Counted from the stretch's first letter, positions 6,641-15,102 are shown. The stretch is DNA of 39,882 nucleotides from an uncultured Clostridia bacterium (GCA_937894775.1 CALAXC010000332.1:1-39882); one strand, 5' to 3'. The notes: generated from the sequence alone by a model not told the origin. Numbers and translations: made by a program.

Positions 6641-7876
6641 TTAGTCTTCGTGGCTGTAACTGATTTCTTTTAAGAATTTAGCTTTATTATGTTTTATTTC
6701 ATAAGGGAAATTGATAACAGTATCTTTATTATTTCCCGAGAGATAAACATCGTCTGCTATCCCTACAGCGGTTTGAACCACACTGTCATCAAACCATCTT
6801 CTTGCATTTGTAAGATTTGAAGGCCAGAGAAGAACGGGAGCGTTTATGTAACGGTAAAGCTGTGAGTAGCTTGCCCACATTCCGTGGTGAGCTATCTGTA
6901 CCATATCCGATTGAAGCGCATCTCTGTGAAGCTCCATCATTCTTGCGCCTGAAGTATGAGTGGTGTCAGCAAGAAGCATAACAGAATTGCCCTTTGCATG
7001 AAGTCTTAAAACGAGTGAACTTGAATTGTTGTAATTAAGAGGCTCGGGGTAGTAGTCCTCTACCGAGTAAACTATTTCAACAGCTTCTTCACCGTAGTGA
7101 TATACCTGTCCTGAGTGAGCCTTGATAACCTTTGTGTCGGGAGCTATCTTTTTGAGCGCATTTCTGAAAAGCTGTGCGTCATCGGCTTTTTTCCAGCTAT
7201 CCTCTGTAAGGTTTTCATAGTGACAGTCTGCAGCATAATTAAGAACGAACGCTTCTATCTTAACTTTGTCAAGGTGCTGCTCTATAAACTGCCAAGCTGC
7301 GCCATGGTGATCGATATGCGCGTGAGAGAGATACCAACCTGCGATAACGATGTTATCTTTGTCGGGAGATGCTTTTCTCATCGCTTCAAGAAGACCTAAA
7401 TGATTCTTTTCGTTGGGCATACCGCCATCGAGCACAACAAGTCTACCGTCAGAAAGAGTAAAGATAACGGAAAGACCGATATCTGTATGGGGTTCATGCT
7501 CGGGTTTGTCGGCTCTTTGAGCTACAAAGGTAAGCTTAGGCTCGCAAACCTTATTTATAATTGCATCTTGCTTGCGCACAGGGAGATCCGCAACGTCACC
7601 CATAGTTACTTTTACGGTTTTATTAGATGGCGCAAAATGCGTATGAACAAATGTATCACCCTTTGTGAAGGTCGTGTATATATTTCCGTTCAAAATGCGG
7701 AAAACGTAAACCTCGTATCCGTCCGCCTTGAGCGTATCGCAAAAGGTTTCATATTCTGATTTGTTAGTATCCTGAACTAAAAGCAGATCAACCCCGTCTG
7801 CTGCATCCATTACTTTTGATTTTCCACCTATGTACTTTGGCAAAGTGTCTTTTTTTATTCTGAATTCTTTTTTCAT
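6641..7876 (-). CDS. MBL-fold metallo-hydrolase
   Basis: The 411-residue protein has a ~110-residue N-terminal region without a recognised fold, then a metallo-beta-lactamase domain. The domain shows the strand VVLDGG, the metal motif SHAHIDHHGA (HxHxDH), and later LLADT and VQIAHHG, which supply the remaining metal ligands in this superfamily. Known: such enzymes hydrolyse phosphoesters, thioesters or other bonds with two metal ions; ComEC-like and Clostridial orphan members keep this arrangement. There is no signal peptide, so it is probably cytosolic. GAGGT lies six bases before the ATG. It is monocistronic with a strong promoter. The substrate cannot be told from sequence. Confidence 0.85.
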   Translation of the reverse strand: MKKEFRIKKDTLPKYIGGKSKVMDAADGVDLLLVQDTNKSEYETFCDTLKADGYEVYVFRILNGNIYTTFTKGDTFVHTHFAPSNKTVKVTMGDVADLPVRKQDAIINKVCEPKLTFVAQRADKPEHEPHTDIGLSVIFTLSDGRLVVLDGGMPNEKNHLGLLEAMRKASPDKDNIVIAGWYLSHAHIDHHGAAWQFIEQHLDKVKIEAFVLNYAADCHYENLTEDSWKKADDAQLFRNALKKIAPDTKVIKAHSGQVYHYGEEAVEIVYSVEDYYPEPLNYNNSSSLVLRLHAKGNSVMLLADTTHTSGARMMELHRDALQSDMVQIAHHGMWASYSQLYRYINAPVLLWPSNLTNARRWFDDSVVQTAVGIADDVYLSGNNKDTVINFPYEIKHNKAKFLKEISYSHED

Positions 7877-7930
7877 AGCTACCTCTTTTTTGCTTTTGAA
7901 TATTGAAACTTAAAAGCTTCGGATAAGTAT

Positions 7931-7959
7931 ATTATATACGAAATAATTACCTTTGTCAA
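7931..7959 (-). promoter_or_regulatory. consensus promoter for the MBL-fold gene
   Basis: On the minus strand TTGACA (7954-7959) and TATAAT (7931-7936) are 17 bp apart, in a divergent region shared with the DUF1538 operon. Confidence 0.8.
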
Positions 7960-7981
7960 GGTTGTCTTTTATGAAAAAGAC

Positions 7982-8010
7982 TTGAAATCGTATGCGAAAA
8001 ATGATATAAT
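7982..8010 (+). promoter_or_regulatory. sigma-A promoter of the DUF1538 operon
   Basis: TTGAAA (7982-7987), 17 bp, TATAAT (8005-8010), about 43 bp upstream of the first gene. Confidence 0.75.
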
Positions 8011-8052
8011 AATTTGAATGGATCTTTGATTGTTTAGGGAAAGGAGGAAAAT

Positions 8053-9630
8053 ATGAATTTTTTTCAAAAAACTATACTTGTTGAAAAAATAAAAGAGTCG
8101 CTGACGTCGGTGCTTCCTGTTGCTGCGGTGGTTTTTTTGTTGCTTATAACGATTGCGCCTGTCAGTGCGCCGATACTTATTTCCTTCATACTCGGAACCT
8201 TGCTTCTTGTTGTGGGAATGGGATTCTTTACGCTTGGCGCGCAGATGTCGATGATGCCTATGGGACAGTACGTAGGTTCAAAAATGACAAAAACAAAAAA
8301 GCTTTGGATCGTTCTTCTTGTTTCCTTTTTTGTAGGATTAATGATAACGATATCCGAACCCGATCTTACCGTTCTTGCCGAGCAGATATCTACAATACCG
8401 AATATGACGCTTATTATTGCGGTTGCTATAGGTGTTGGAATAATGCTCGTTGTAGCGATGCTGCGAATGGTTTTTAAAATAAAGCTGAAATATCTTTTGT
8501 TGGCTTTTTATGGAATAGTTTTTATATTAGCTTTTTTCGTACCGAACAGTTTTTTAGCTTTGTCATTTGATTCGGGCGGAGTAACGACGGGACCTATGAC
8601 AGTTCCGTTTATTATGGCTCTCGGTGTCGGTGTTTCCTCTATCCGAGCCGATGAAAATGCAGATAACGATAGCTTCGGTCTTATCGCTCTCTGTTCTGTA
8701 GGACCTATAATCGCCGTTATGATACTCGGTATAGTAAATAACGTTACCTCCTTTGAGCCTACCGTGTACCCCGTATTGGTATACACGAATTCCGATGATC
8801 TTTTCTGGATGTTTATAAAACAGCTTCCGCATTATGCGCTTGAGGTTCTCATAGCTGTAGGACCGATAGTTGTTTTCTTCTTTATTTTCAGAGCGCTTAC
8901 CGGGGGCATAGGTCAGGGCGGTCTTGGTCAGATAATGATGGGTGTTGTCTATACTTTTGTAGGACTTACACTTTTTCTTACAGGTGTAAACGTTGGATTT
9001 TTGCCGCTTGGATACGAGCTTGGAAAAATACTTGCACTTACAGATTTCAAATGGTTTATAGTCCCTATAGGAATGATAATAGGTTATTTTATAGTTGCGG
9101 CAGAGCCTGCGGTCCAGGTTTTGAAAAAGCAGGTCGAGGAAGAAACCGAGGGCGCTATTCCCGCAAAGGCACTTGCTCTCACACTTTCGATAGGTGTTGC
9201 GGTATCTGTAGGAATAGCGATGCTCAGAGTACTTACGGGAATACCTATTCTTTACGTAATAATTCCGGGATATTTTATAGCAATAGTGCTTTCTTTCATC
9301 GTTCCCGATGTGTTTACTTCTATTGCTTTTGACTCGGGAGGAGTTGCATCAGGACCTATGACGGCAACCTTTTTGTTGCCTTTTGCGACGGGAGCTTGCG
9401 TTGCTCTCGGAGGAAACGTAGCAACCGACGCATTCGGTGTTGTCGCTATGGTAGCGATGACTCCTCTTATAGCTATTCAGATTCTCGGACTTGTATATAA
9501 GATCAAGCAGCATAAGGCAGAAAAGACAGCTAAGACAGCTAAGCTTGACATCGATATCAAGAAACCCGAAGATGTTATCGATCTCGAGGCGGATGCTTTG
9601 AAGCCTGAAGACGATATAATAGATTTTTGA
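8053..9630 (+). CDS. DUF1538 family integral membrane protein (putative transporter)
   Basis: The 525-residue protein is almost wholly hydrophobic, with roughly twelve or more membrane segments in two homologous halves. Each half contains the same signature: FDSGGVTTGPMTVPF near residue 175 and FDSGGVASGPMTATF near residue 425. Each signature is followed by a Gly/Ala-rich helix and A-T/N-D-A/S-F-G-V/L. This inverted or tandem repeat layout is typical of DUF1538 proteins, which are thought to be transporters; no substrate is established to my knowledge. The C-terminal ~45 residues are charged and cytosolic. AAGGAGG precedes the ATG. It heads an operon with a PII-like signalling protein 19 bp downstream, suggesting that transport is gated by a bound nucleotide or metabolite. 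Confidence 0.88.
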   Translation: MNFFQKTILVEKIKESLTSVLPVAAVVFLLLITIAPVSAPILISFILGTLLLVVGMGFFTLGAQMSMMPMGQYVGSKMTKTKKLWIVLLVSFFVGLMITISEPDLTVLAEQISTIPNMTLIIAVAIGVGIMLVVAMLRMVFKIKLKYLLLAFYGIVFILAFFVPNSFLALSFDSGGVTTGPMTVPFIMALGVGVSSIRADENADNDSFGLIALCSVGPIIAVMILGIVNNVTSFEPTVYPVLVYTNSDDLFWMFIKQLPHYALEVLIAVGPIVVFFFIFRALTGGIGQGGLGQIMMGVVYTFVGLTLFLTGVNVGFLPLGYELGKILALTDFKWFIVPIGMIIGYFIVAAEPAVQVLKKQVEEETEGAIPAKALALTLSIGVAVSVGIAMLRVLTGIPILYVIIPGYFIAIVLSFIVPDVFTSIAFDSGGVASGPMTATFLLPFATGACVALGGNVATDAFGVVAMVAMTPLIAIQILGLVYKIKQHKAEKTAKTAKLDIDIKKPEDVIDLEADALKPEDDIIDF

Positions 9631-9649
9631 TAGGAGGATATGACGGAAT

Positions 9650-10381
9650 ATGAATGGATTATATTTACTTTTTACCGTAATAAAGCGTTCGGATATAAAA
9701 GAATATCACGCTTTTTTGGATAAATGCGGAGTTTCCGTTATATACGATACACTTGGAAACGGAACGGCTCACAAGAAGACTCTTTCAATTCTTGGAATAG
9801 AAAAAAATGAAAAAGCGGTTTTGATGTCGATTTTAACTTATCCGTTACTTAAAACGGTTTTGAGAGGATTTGAAAAAGAAATGAAGATAGATCTTCCTGA
9901 CCGAGGAATAGCGGTTGCTGTTCCTCTTTCGGGAATGGGAGGAAGCAGGGCGCTTGAATATTTTACGTCGGGAATGCCGCTTGACTCTGAGGACGTCGAT
10001 AAAAAAGATACCGATGCCGATAAAAACTCATCAAAGACGGAGGATAATAGGATGCAAACAGTTCAGGAAGTTATAATTGCTATATATGAAAAAGGATATA
10101 CCGAACTTGTTATGGGAGCGGCTCGGGAGGCAGGCGCTAAGGGAGGTACTACGATAAGAGCCAAAGGAACCGGAGCGGGCGAGCAGAAATTTTTGGGATT
10201 TTCTCTTGCTGAGGAAAAAGAAATGCTCTTTATAGTTACCGCAACCGAGAAGAAGAAGGATATAATGAGGGCTATTATGCAGCACGCGGGAATTGAAAGC
10301 AAAGCTCATTCTATCGTATTTTCTCTCCCAGTGACTGATCTTGCGGGCTTCAGACTTTCAGATGAGGTTGAAGAAAAGTAA
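9650..10381 (+). CDS. Tandem PII-like signalling protein
   Basis: The 243-residue protein appears to hold two PII-like (GlnB-fold) domains joined by an acidic linker (residues ~115-133, D/K/E-rich). The C-terminal domain has the PII landmarks AAREAGAKGGTTIRAKG (T-loop base) and I-V-T-A-T-E-K-K-K-D-I-M-R-A-I. The N-terminal half parallels it: L-G-N-G-T-A-H-K-K-T-L-S-I-L-G-I-E-K-N-E-K aligns with the same T-loop/B-loop region. Known: PII proteins bind ATP, ADP, 2-oxoglutarate or cyclic nucleotides and control transporters and enzymes. Inferred: it regulates the DUF1538 membrane protein encoded just upstream. GGAGG lies 12 bases before the ATG. PII for the C-terminal half is good; for the N-terminal half it is likely. 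Confidence 0.82.
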   Translation: MNGLYLLFTVIKRSDIKEYHAFLDKCGVSVIYDTLGNGTAHKKTLSILGIEKNEKAVLMSILTYPLLKTVLRGFEKEMKIDLPDRGIAVAVPLSGMGGSRALEYFTSGMPLDSEDVDKKDTDADKNSSKTEDNRMQTVQEVIIAIYEKGYTELVMGAAREAGAKGGTTIRAKGTGAGEQKFLGFSLAEEKEMLFIVTATEKKKDIMRAIMQHAGIESKAHSIVFSLPVTDLAGFRLSDEVEEK

Positions 10382-10383
10382 TT

Positions 10384-11220
10384 ATGGCTGTAATTCAAAG
10401 TTTTGATAAAAAGAAGATCATATTTATAGGTAATAGCTTTACTTTTTTCGGAAAGTGTGTAAATGTTAAGACTTTTGACGAAGTTGACGACGGATATTTT
10501 TATAAGTTGGCACAGTCTTTTGGAGAAGACGTAACGGTTACTAACTTTACTTGGGGAGGGGCGAGCTTCTGGCATAAAGGCGACGGCTTTGCTTCGAGAA
10601 TGCTTTATGAAAAGCTTAAGGAGCTTCATCCCGCATATTATAACAATCCGCAAGGATTACCGCTTGACAGCTTTTATATGCAGGATATCGCAGTCTTGCA
10701 GCAGTCGGGCGACCGTATAAAAGAAACCTATGAGGATGCACGGCTTATAATGGAGCTTTTTCCGCCCGAAACTGTTTTTGGATTTTATATTACTACCTAT
10801 GATGCGTTTCATAATTTTGAACCTTCATTTGAAGCGGCACGAAAAATAAGAGATGAGCATAACGGAGTTTATATTCCGCTCGGACATATGGTGGATTCAC
10901 TTATAAAGGGCGAAGCTCTTTTAAAAGATTCGTTGCTTGAATATACTAAAAATTCTTTTATTGTTTGCCGTGAAAATGATAAATTTCACCCTAACACGCT
11001 TACAGGATATCTTACCGCACTTTGTGTTTATTCTGCTTTTACGCAAAAAGAGGTTTTCTCGGCAGATCACTCTTTTGTTACCGAGATGAACAGAGAAGAA
11101 TTCTATTCTCTCGGTGATACAAATCACCCGGAGATCATAGCATCCGACAGAGAAATGCTTGCTTTGAAGCACTTGGTATATGAGTATTGCAAAAAGTATA
11201 ATGGGGGAAAAATTGAATAA
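10384..11220 (+). CDS. SGNH/GDSL-type hydrolase-like protein
   Basis: The 278-residue protein shows the SGNH-hydrolase block I as IIFIGNSFTFFG (usual GDS replaced by GNS, nucleophile Ser18) and block V as DKFHPNTLTGYL with the catalytic D-x-x-H pair near residues 200-203. A W-G-G-A-S segment may supply the block II glycine. No signal peptide is present, so it is probably cytosolic. It starts two bases after the PII gene and so is in the same transcript. Known: the family covers esterases, lipases and carbohydrate deacetylases. The substrate is unknown and its link with the transporter/PII pair is positional only. Confidence 0.75.
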   Translation: MAVIQSFDKKKIIFIGNSFTFFGKCVNVKTFDEVDDGYFYKLAQSFGEDVTVTNFTWGGASFWHKGDGFASRMLYEKLKELHPAYYNNPQGLPLDSFYMQDIAVLQQSGDRIKETYEDARLIMELFPPETVFGFYITTYDAFHNFEPSFEAARKIRDEHNGVYIPLGHMVDSLIKGEALLKDSLLEYTKNSFIVCRENDKFHPNTLTGYLTALCVYSAFTQKEVFSADHSFVTEMNREEFYSLGDTNHPEIIASDREMLALKHLVYEYCKKYNGGKIE

Positions 11221-12340
11221 GAATAGCTTGGGAATATATATCCATATTCCGTTTTGCATAAAAAAGTGTAATTATTGCGATTTTTGTTCCTTTCCGCATT
11301 TAAAAAGTGATATAATGGAAAGGTATTCGCAAGAACTTGTAAAAAGAATAAAAGAGTTTGCCAAAAAGTATCCGTCAAAGCGAGTTGATACCGTTTATTT
11401 TGGAGGAGGCACACCTACTTTGCTGCCCAAAGAGTGCTTTGAAGCTATATTTTCTGCGCTTTATTCTTCGTTTGATGTGGCATCGGATGCTGAGATCACT
11501 GTTGAGTGTAATCCTGCGAGTATCGGTAGAGAAGGACTTTCCGTCCTGAAAGAGCTGGGCGTAAACAGATTGAGCATAGGTCTGCAAAGCACGGACGAAA
11601 AGGAGCTTGCACTGTTGGGAAGGGTTCATACCTTTGCTGATTTTTGCGCTACCTTTTTCGATGCCCGAGATGCGGGGTTTGATAATATAAGCGTTGATCT
11701 TATGTACGGAATACCTGACCAGACCTTACAAAGCTTCGAAAGGACACTAAAAGAGGTTATTGCTCTTTCACCTGAGCATATTTCCGCATATGCCTTGAAA
11801 ATAGAAGAAGGAACGGATTTCTATTCACGCAAAGATAGGTTGCATCTTCCTGATGAAAGCACCGAGGCAGATCTTTATGAGCTTTGTAATATGATCCTTA
11901 CCCAAAGCGGTTATCATAGATATGAGATAAGTAATTTTGCAAAAGATAAAAGAGAGTCGAAGCATAATCTTAAGTATTGGGAGCTTGACGATTATGTGGG
12001 CTTTGGTGTGGCGGCTCATTCTTGCTTTGAAGGAATAAGATACGGAAATTCAAGAGATATTGAGGCTTTCCTGCGTGAAGAGGATATCTGCGAGCAATAT
12101 GAAATAATTAACGAAAGCGAAAGAGCTGCTGAATATATTATGCTCGGAATGAGACTTGCTCGAGGTATAGATCTTGACGAGTATAAAAAGCTTTTTAGAA
12201 AAGAGTTGAAAAACGAAAGCCCCTGCATAGATACTTTTATAAAAGGTGGATTTATAACCGAAAAAGAACGGAGAATAGCATTTACGACCAAGGGATTTCT
12301 TGTGAGTAATATAATTCTTTCGGAAATTATTTCTTTTTAA
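11213..12340 (+). CDS. hemW: HemW heme chaperone, radical SAM (coproporphyrinogen III oxidase-like)
   Basis: HemW is a cytosolic radical-SAM protein that binds heme and, in some bacteria, delivers it to respiratory enzymes; it is often mislabelled as oxygen-independent coproporphyrinogen III oxidase. The product has IYIHIPFC-I-K-K-C-N-Y-C with the CxxxCxxC cluster motif (three Cys plus the HemW-type fourth C two residues on), FGGGTPT, E-C-N-P, R-L-S-I-G-L-Q-S and the Y-E-I-S-N-F-A motif, then the C-terminal HemN domain. I prefer TTG at 11213, with GGGGGA just upstream, overlapping the SGNH gene by eight bases; in-frame ATGs at 11180 and 11201 are alternatives without a good ribosome binding site. 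Last gene of the operon. Confidence 0.92.
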   Translation: MNKNSLGIYIHIPFCIKKCNYCDFCSFPHLKSDIMERYSQELVKRIKEFAKKYPSKRVDTVYFGGGTPTLLPKECFEAIFSALYSSFDVASDAEITVECNPASIGREGLSVLKELGVNRLSIGLQSTDEKELALLGRVHTFADFCATFFDARDAGFDNISVDLMYGIPDQTLQSFERTLKEVIALSPEHISAYALKIEEGTDFYSRKDRLHLPDESTEADLYELCNMILTQSGYHRYEISNFAKDKRESKHNLKYWELDDYVGFGVAAHSCFEGIRYGNSRDIEAFLREEDICEQYEIINESERAAEYIMLGMRLARGIDLDEYKKLFRKELKNESPCIDTFIKGGFITEKERRIAFTTKGFLVSNIILSEIISF

Positions 12341-12362
12341 ACATTAAGTTATATAAAAAGTG

Positions 12363-12391
12363 TTGACTTTTTTATAAATATACTATAAAAT
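12363..12391 (+). promoter_or_regulatory. promoter of the DUF1292 gene
   Basis: TTGACT (12363-12368), 17 bp, TAAAAT (12386-12391), 30 bp before the coding region. No terminator hairpin is obvious between hemW and this promoter. Confidence 0.6.
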
Positions 12392-12421
12392 AAGTATAGA
12401 AAAAATTTAAGGAGATATATC

Positions 12422-12886
12422 ATGGCTAAGAAAAATAAAAATAATAAGAACAGTGTAAATAATGAAGCTGTAAAAAATGAGGTCGCAACACCTGCTGTAG
12501 AAGAGCTTGCTGATATCGAGGCAGCAGTGATTGAAGATTCTCCCGTTGCAGTGGAAACAAAGCTTGAAGAAACCGCATCTGCTGTTGCCGATGTTGATGC
12601 TACAACCGATAACATTTGGATACTTACCGATGAGAATGGCGAAGAGCTCGAATTCGAGATAATTGCAGATTATGAAAAGAACGGAAATAAGTATTTTGCT
12701 ATGTTTCCGCCTGAGGATCTCGGAGATGAGGATAGTGATATAATTGAGTATGTCATTTTGAAGCTTGCTTATGACGAGGATGGAAATGAATGCCTTGTAA
12801 GTGTTGATGATCCTGATGAGCTCGATGATATTGCTGATTATTTCGATGACCGTTTTTCGGCTGAAATAGATTACGACGTAAATTAA
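12422..12886 (+). CDS. DUF1292 family protein
   Basis: The 154-residue, strongly acidic protein has a Lys/Asn-rich start, an Ala/Val/Glu-rich low-complexity stretch to residue ~60, and a DUF1292 domain. That domain begins I-W-I-L-T-D-E-N-G-E-E-L-E-F-E-I-I and continues through Y-F-A-M-F-P and Y-V-I-L-K to the acidic end. DUF1292 proteins are widespread small Bacillota proteins, usually near alaS/ruvX-type genes; their function is not established. AAGGAG lies seven bases before the ATG. A separate RNA promoter follows 18 bp after the stop. Confidence 0.88.
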   Translation: MAKKNKNNKNSVNNEAVKNEVATPAVEELADIEAAVIEDSPVAVETKLEETASAVADVDATTDNIWILTDENGEELEFEIIADYEKNGNKYFAMFPPEDLGDEDSDIIEYVILKLAYDEDGNECLVSVDDPDELDDIADYFDDRFSAEIDYDVN

Positions 12887-12904
12887 TTATAAAGAAGAAT
12901 AAAT

Positions 12905-12930
12905 TTGACGGAAAGCGCTTAAACTATAAT
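12905..12930 (+). promoter_or_regulatory. probable promoter of the structured RNA
   Basis: TTGACG (12905-12910) and a perfect TATAAT (12925-12930) lie upstream of the structured RNA. The spacer is only 14 bp, so either the -35 is weak or the real -35 is not this hexamer. The expected start is near 12936, where the closing stem begins. Confidence 0.5.
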
Positions 12931-12933
12931 AAC

Positions 12934-13203
12934 CTGCTTAGTTCGTGATAATCGTTCACAGGAGCTACACTTAGTTAAAGGAGTCCGAAATAGAGTTCGA
13001 ACGTGGTTTGCAGACCTCCTTCTGCCTGTCTGATTGACTTGTCTCACACTTGCAGAAGACGTTGGGAGCAGTAAAGCGCGAGATAGGACACCACCTTGTT
13101 TTTCAGGGTCTCTCTATATGGTTACACGGCTCGGCGGGGAACTGAAAGCGTTAAGAAAGATCTCGGCTGTTATTCATTGTGAATCGGCGGAGATTTTTCT
13201 TTT
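12934..13203 (+). ncRNA. Unassigned structured RNA (6S- or raiA-like candidate)
   Basis: This ~220-base region has no supported coding frame and folds as nested helices. The closing stem pairs GCTTAGTTC (12936-12944) with GAACTGAAAGC (13139-13149, two-base bulge). Inside it, ATAGAG (12990-12995) pairs with CTCTAT (13112-13117), GTGGT (13003-13007) with ACCAC (13090-13094), and CTTCTGC (13019-13025) with GCAGAAG (13052-13058). A side hairpin GTGA/TCAC sits at 12945-12959. Purine-rich unpaired stretches (13064-13088) look like conserved loops. It ends in an intrinsic terminator. Known candidates for a long, closed, independent RNA in Bacillota are 6S RNA and the raiA motif; I cannot tell which, if either. 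Confidence 0.7.
13160..13203 (+). terminator. terminator of the structured RNA
   Basis: ATCTC (13160-13164) pairs with GAGAT (13190-13194); inside this GCTG pairs with CGGC and ATTCA with TGAAT around TTG. A T-rich tail follows. It lies about 30 bp before the lipoprotein start, so some read-through into that gene is possible. Confidence 0.8.
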
Positions 13204-13234
13204 AAATTTTTTGAATAAAACTCGGAGGATGTTT

Positions 13235-14830
13235 ATGAAAAGAAGCAGAATAATTTTTGTTGCTCTTCTGTTAGCTTGTTTTGCTATATTTACCTCATGC
13301 ACGGGAACTGTGAAAGCGGCTAAATCGTTTGATGCGGTTTTGAATAAAGACTACGATCCTAAGAAAAATACGGTAAATAGCGCAGATATGGTTGAAGAGC
13401 TTAGCGGATATTCTTTGTTCGATAAAAAGAGCGAGTTTATGATATTTAATAAAACTGATGAAAACGGTGTTATTACTTCAAAGGTGTTCAGCGCACGAAA
13501 TAAAAAGGTGGTTTTGACCGTAGTGCCTTCGACTGACGAGGCGATAGAAATAATGCTTTATCCGAATGTTTCTTGCTTCGCCGTATCTAAAACTAAACTC
13601 GGTGACGGTAATTTTGCTTCGGTGAGAGAGCTTTACGATGCTGAAGGTACACTCGTTACTTCGACATCTTCCGCTATAGATCCGATAGCGTTTGCGGATA
13701 TGGTTCTGTTTGATAAAACGGCTTACAGCGTTGATCGAGAAACGGGTGCGCTTGAAAAGCTTAAGGATATCCCTGTCAATCTCTATATAGATAGCTGTGA
13801 TGATTGGAACAGTAAATATTTTTATCGGTATGATGAAAGTATAAATATTTACGATAGAGATTTTAATCATATTTATAGCTTTACACTTCCGTCTTGGGCG
13901 GAGTGGAGATCACGCAATTTGCTTAATGATGGAAAGATTATGGTTCAGTATTCGCGTATACTTGATCCTAACAGTAATAAATATGATTTTAGCGAAAGTG
14001 ATCCTAACAGCGGGGAGCTGACAAAGTATGAGCTTTATACTTATATTATCGATCCCGAAAAAAAGACAGAAAAGGCATTAGATTTTAAATATATGATCGA
14101 ACATATTTCAACGGGCTCTGAGCTTGTTGATAAAGATAGCGATAATAATATGTACGTTGATTCTTTGGAGAATATTGCGTATCTATACCCGATAGTTGAT
14201 CATATGGTTGATTATTCCGGTGATAAAACCGACGTGGTACTTATCGACAATAACGGAAAAATCAAAAATACTCTCAAAATAGTAGACGATCAAAGAGCTA
14301 ATATTCCCGTGTTACTCGGTGACGGTGTTTATCTTGTGTCTACGGTCTATGGAATGGCGCTTGTTGATATAGAAGGAAACCTCTTGCGGCAGATTAATAA
14401 TTATGATATAGATGTTTCAGGTGAAAATATTATATGTGACGGAATAATATATACATTTGATATGGAAGAGGTATATTTGCTTCCTGAAAATAATGCAGGT
14501 GTTATTACGCATATGAATGATACGGTTTTTGTAAAAAAAGGAAGCGATGAGGATTATTCTGTACTTGCCGTGACGGGAAAAGAAATAAAGGAGCTTTGTT
14601 CCTATAACTCTGCAGATCCTTCTTCAAAATATTTTGAGGAGTTACCAAACAGCTCTTGTTATGCGCTTTTGAATGCTGTAGAGGGAAAATATAATTATTA
14701 CAATACCGATCACAAATTGATTCTCGAATCCAATGCGAGAATTGAATTGGCAGGAGATTTCGACGAGTTTGGCACCTTTGTATATACCGCGGTGGTTGAC
14801 GGAACATTTGCTTACTATGTTTTCCATTGA
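13235..14830 (+). CDS. Lipoprotein of unknown function
   Basis: I do not recognise the domain. The 531-residue protein starts with a lipoprotein signal peptide (MKRSR, hydrophobic core, lipobox FTSC). A largely beta-stranded ectodomain with many Asp/Asn/Tyr turns follows, with strands spaced in a way that suggests a repeat-based (propeller-like) fold: V-L-I-D-N-N-G-K-I, M-A-L-V-D-I-E-G-N-L-L and similar units. The chosen ATG has CGGAGGATG six to seven bases upstream. The frame extends to 13034, but that part runs through the structured RNA and its terminator and is not credible. Surface-exposed, probably a sensor or binding protein; function not assigned. Confidence 0.82.
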   Translation: MKRSRIIFVALLLACFAIFTSCTGTVKAAKSFDAVLNKDYDPKKNTVNSADMVEELSGYSLFDKKSEFMIFNKTDENGVITSKVFSARNKKVVLTVVPSTDEAIEIMLYPNVSCFAVSKTKLGDGNFASVRELYDAEGTLVTSTSSAIDPIAFADMVLFDKTAYSVDRETGALEKLKDIPVNLYIDSCDDWNSKYFYRYDESINIYDRDFNHIYSFTLPSWAEWRSRNLLNDGKIMVQYSRILDPNSNKYDFSESDPNSGELTKYELYTYIIDPEKKTEKALDFKYMIEHISTGSELVDKDSDNNMYVDSLENIAYLYPIVDHMVDYSGDKTDVVLIDNNGKIKNTLKIVDDQRANIPVLLGDGVYLVSTVYGMALVDIEGNLLRQINNYDIDVSGENIICDGIIYTFDMEEVYLLPENNAGVITHMNDTVFVKKGSDEDYSVLAVTGKEIKELCSYNSADPSSKYFEELPNSSCYALLNAVEGKYNYYNTDHKLILESNARIELAGDFDEFGTFVYTAVVDGTFAYYVFH

Positions 14831-15043
14831 TGCGTGAGTGATAAAAAGTTTAAGATTCATAGTATAATATCTTGAATTTGCTGCAAATATTAAAAAAATG
14901 CAGTGATGAAAAATGTAATTTAGCCAAAACTGCTGTACAAAAGAAAATTGTAATTTAAAGCAGTGATTAATAAAGCGGAATGCCCATTACAGCTGGAAAT
15001 TTGGATTTTAATATTGTATTTTTTGACACGAAATAATTTATAA
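14831..15043. other. AT-rich spacer with a short imperfect direct repeat
   Basis: No gene is seen. GCAGTGAT occurs twice (about 14899 and 14961) and TGTAATTTA twice (about 14915 and 14950), giving a ~60-bp imperfect repeat with the internal inverted pair GCAGT/ACTGC. No clear terminator for the lipoprotein gene is visible. Confidence 0.4.
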
Positions 15044-15083
15044 AAAAGAGGAAGAGAACGATACGAGCTGTTCTCTTCCTTTT
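15044..15083 (-). terminator. terminator of mntP (bidirectional shape)
   Basis: GGAAGAGAAC (15050-15059) pairs with GTTCTCTTCC (15070-15079) around a ten-base loop, with six A on the left (a T tract on the minus strand) and TTTT on the right. Confidence 0.88.
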
Positions 15084-15102
15084 AGTTTGTATATTGTGGT
15101 TT

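Noticed and set aside
6355..6663. Plus-strand reading frame of 102 codons across the tRNA region
   Set aside because: It covers the hairpin array, the tRNA-Gln gene and its promoter on the other strand; no ribosome binding site or protein-like features.
13034..13234. N-terminal extension of the lipoprotein reading frame
   Set aside because: It runs through the structured RNA and its terminator and would bury the lipoprotein signal peptide 67 residues inside the protein; the ATG at 13235 has a good ribosome binding site.
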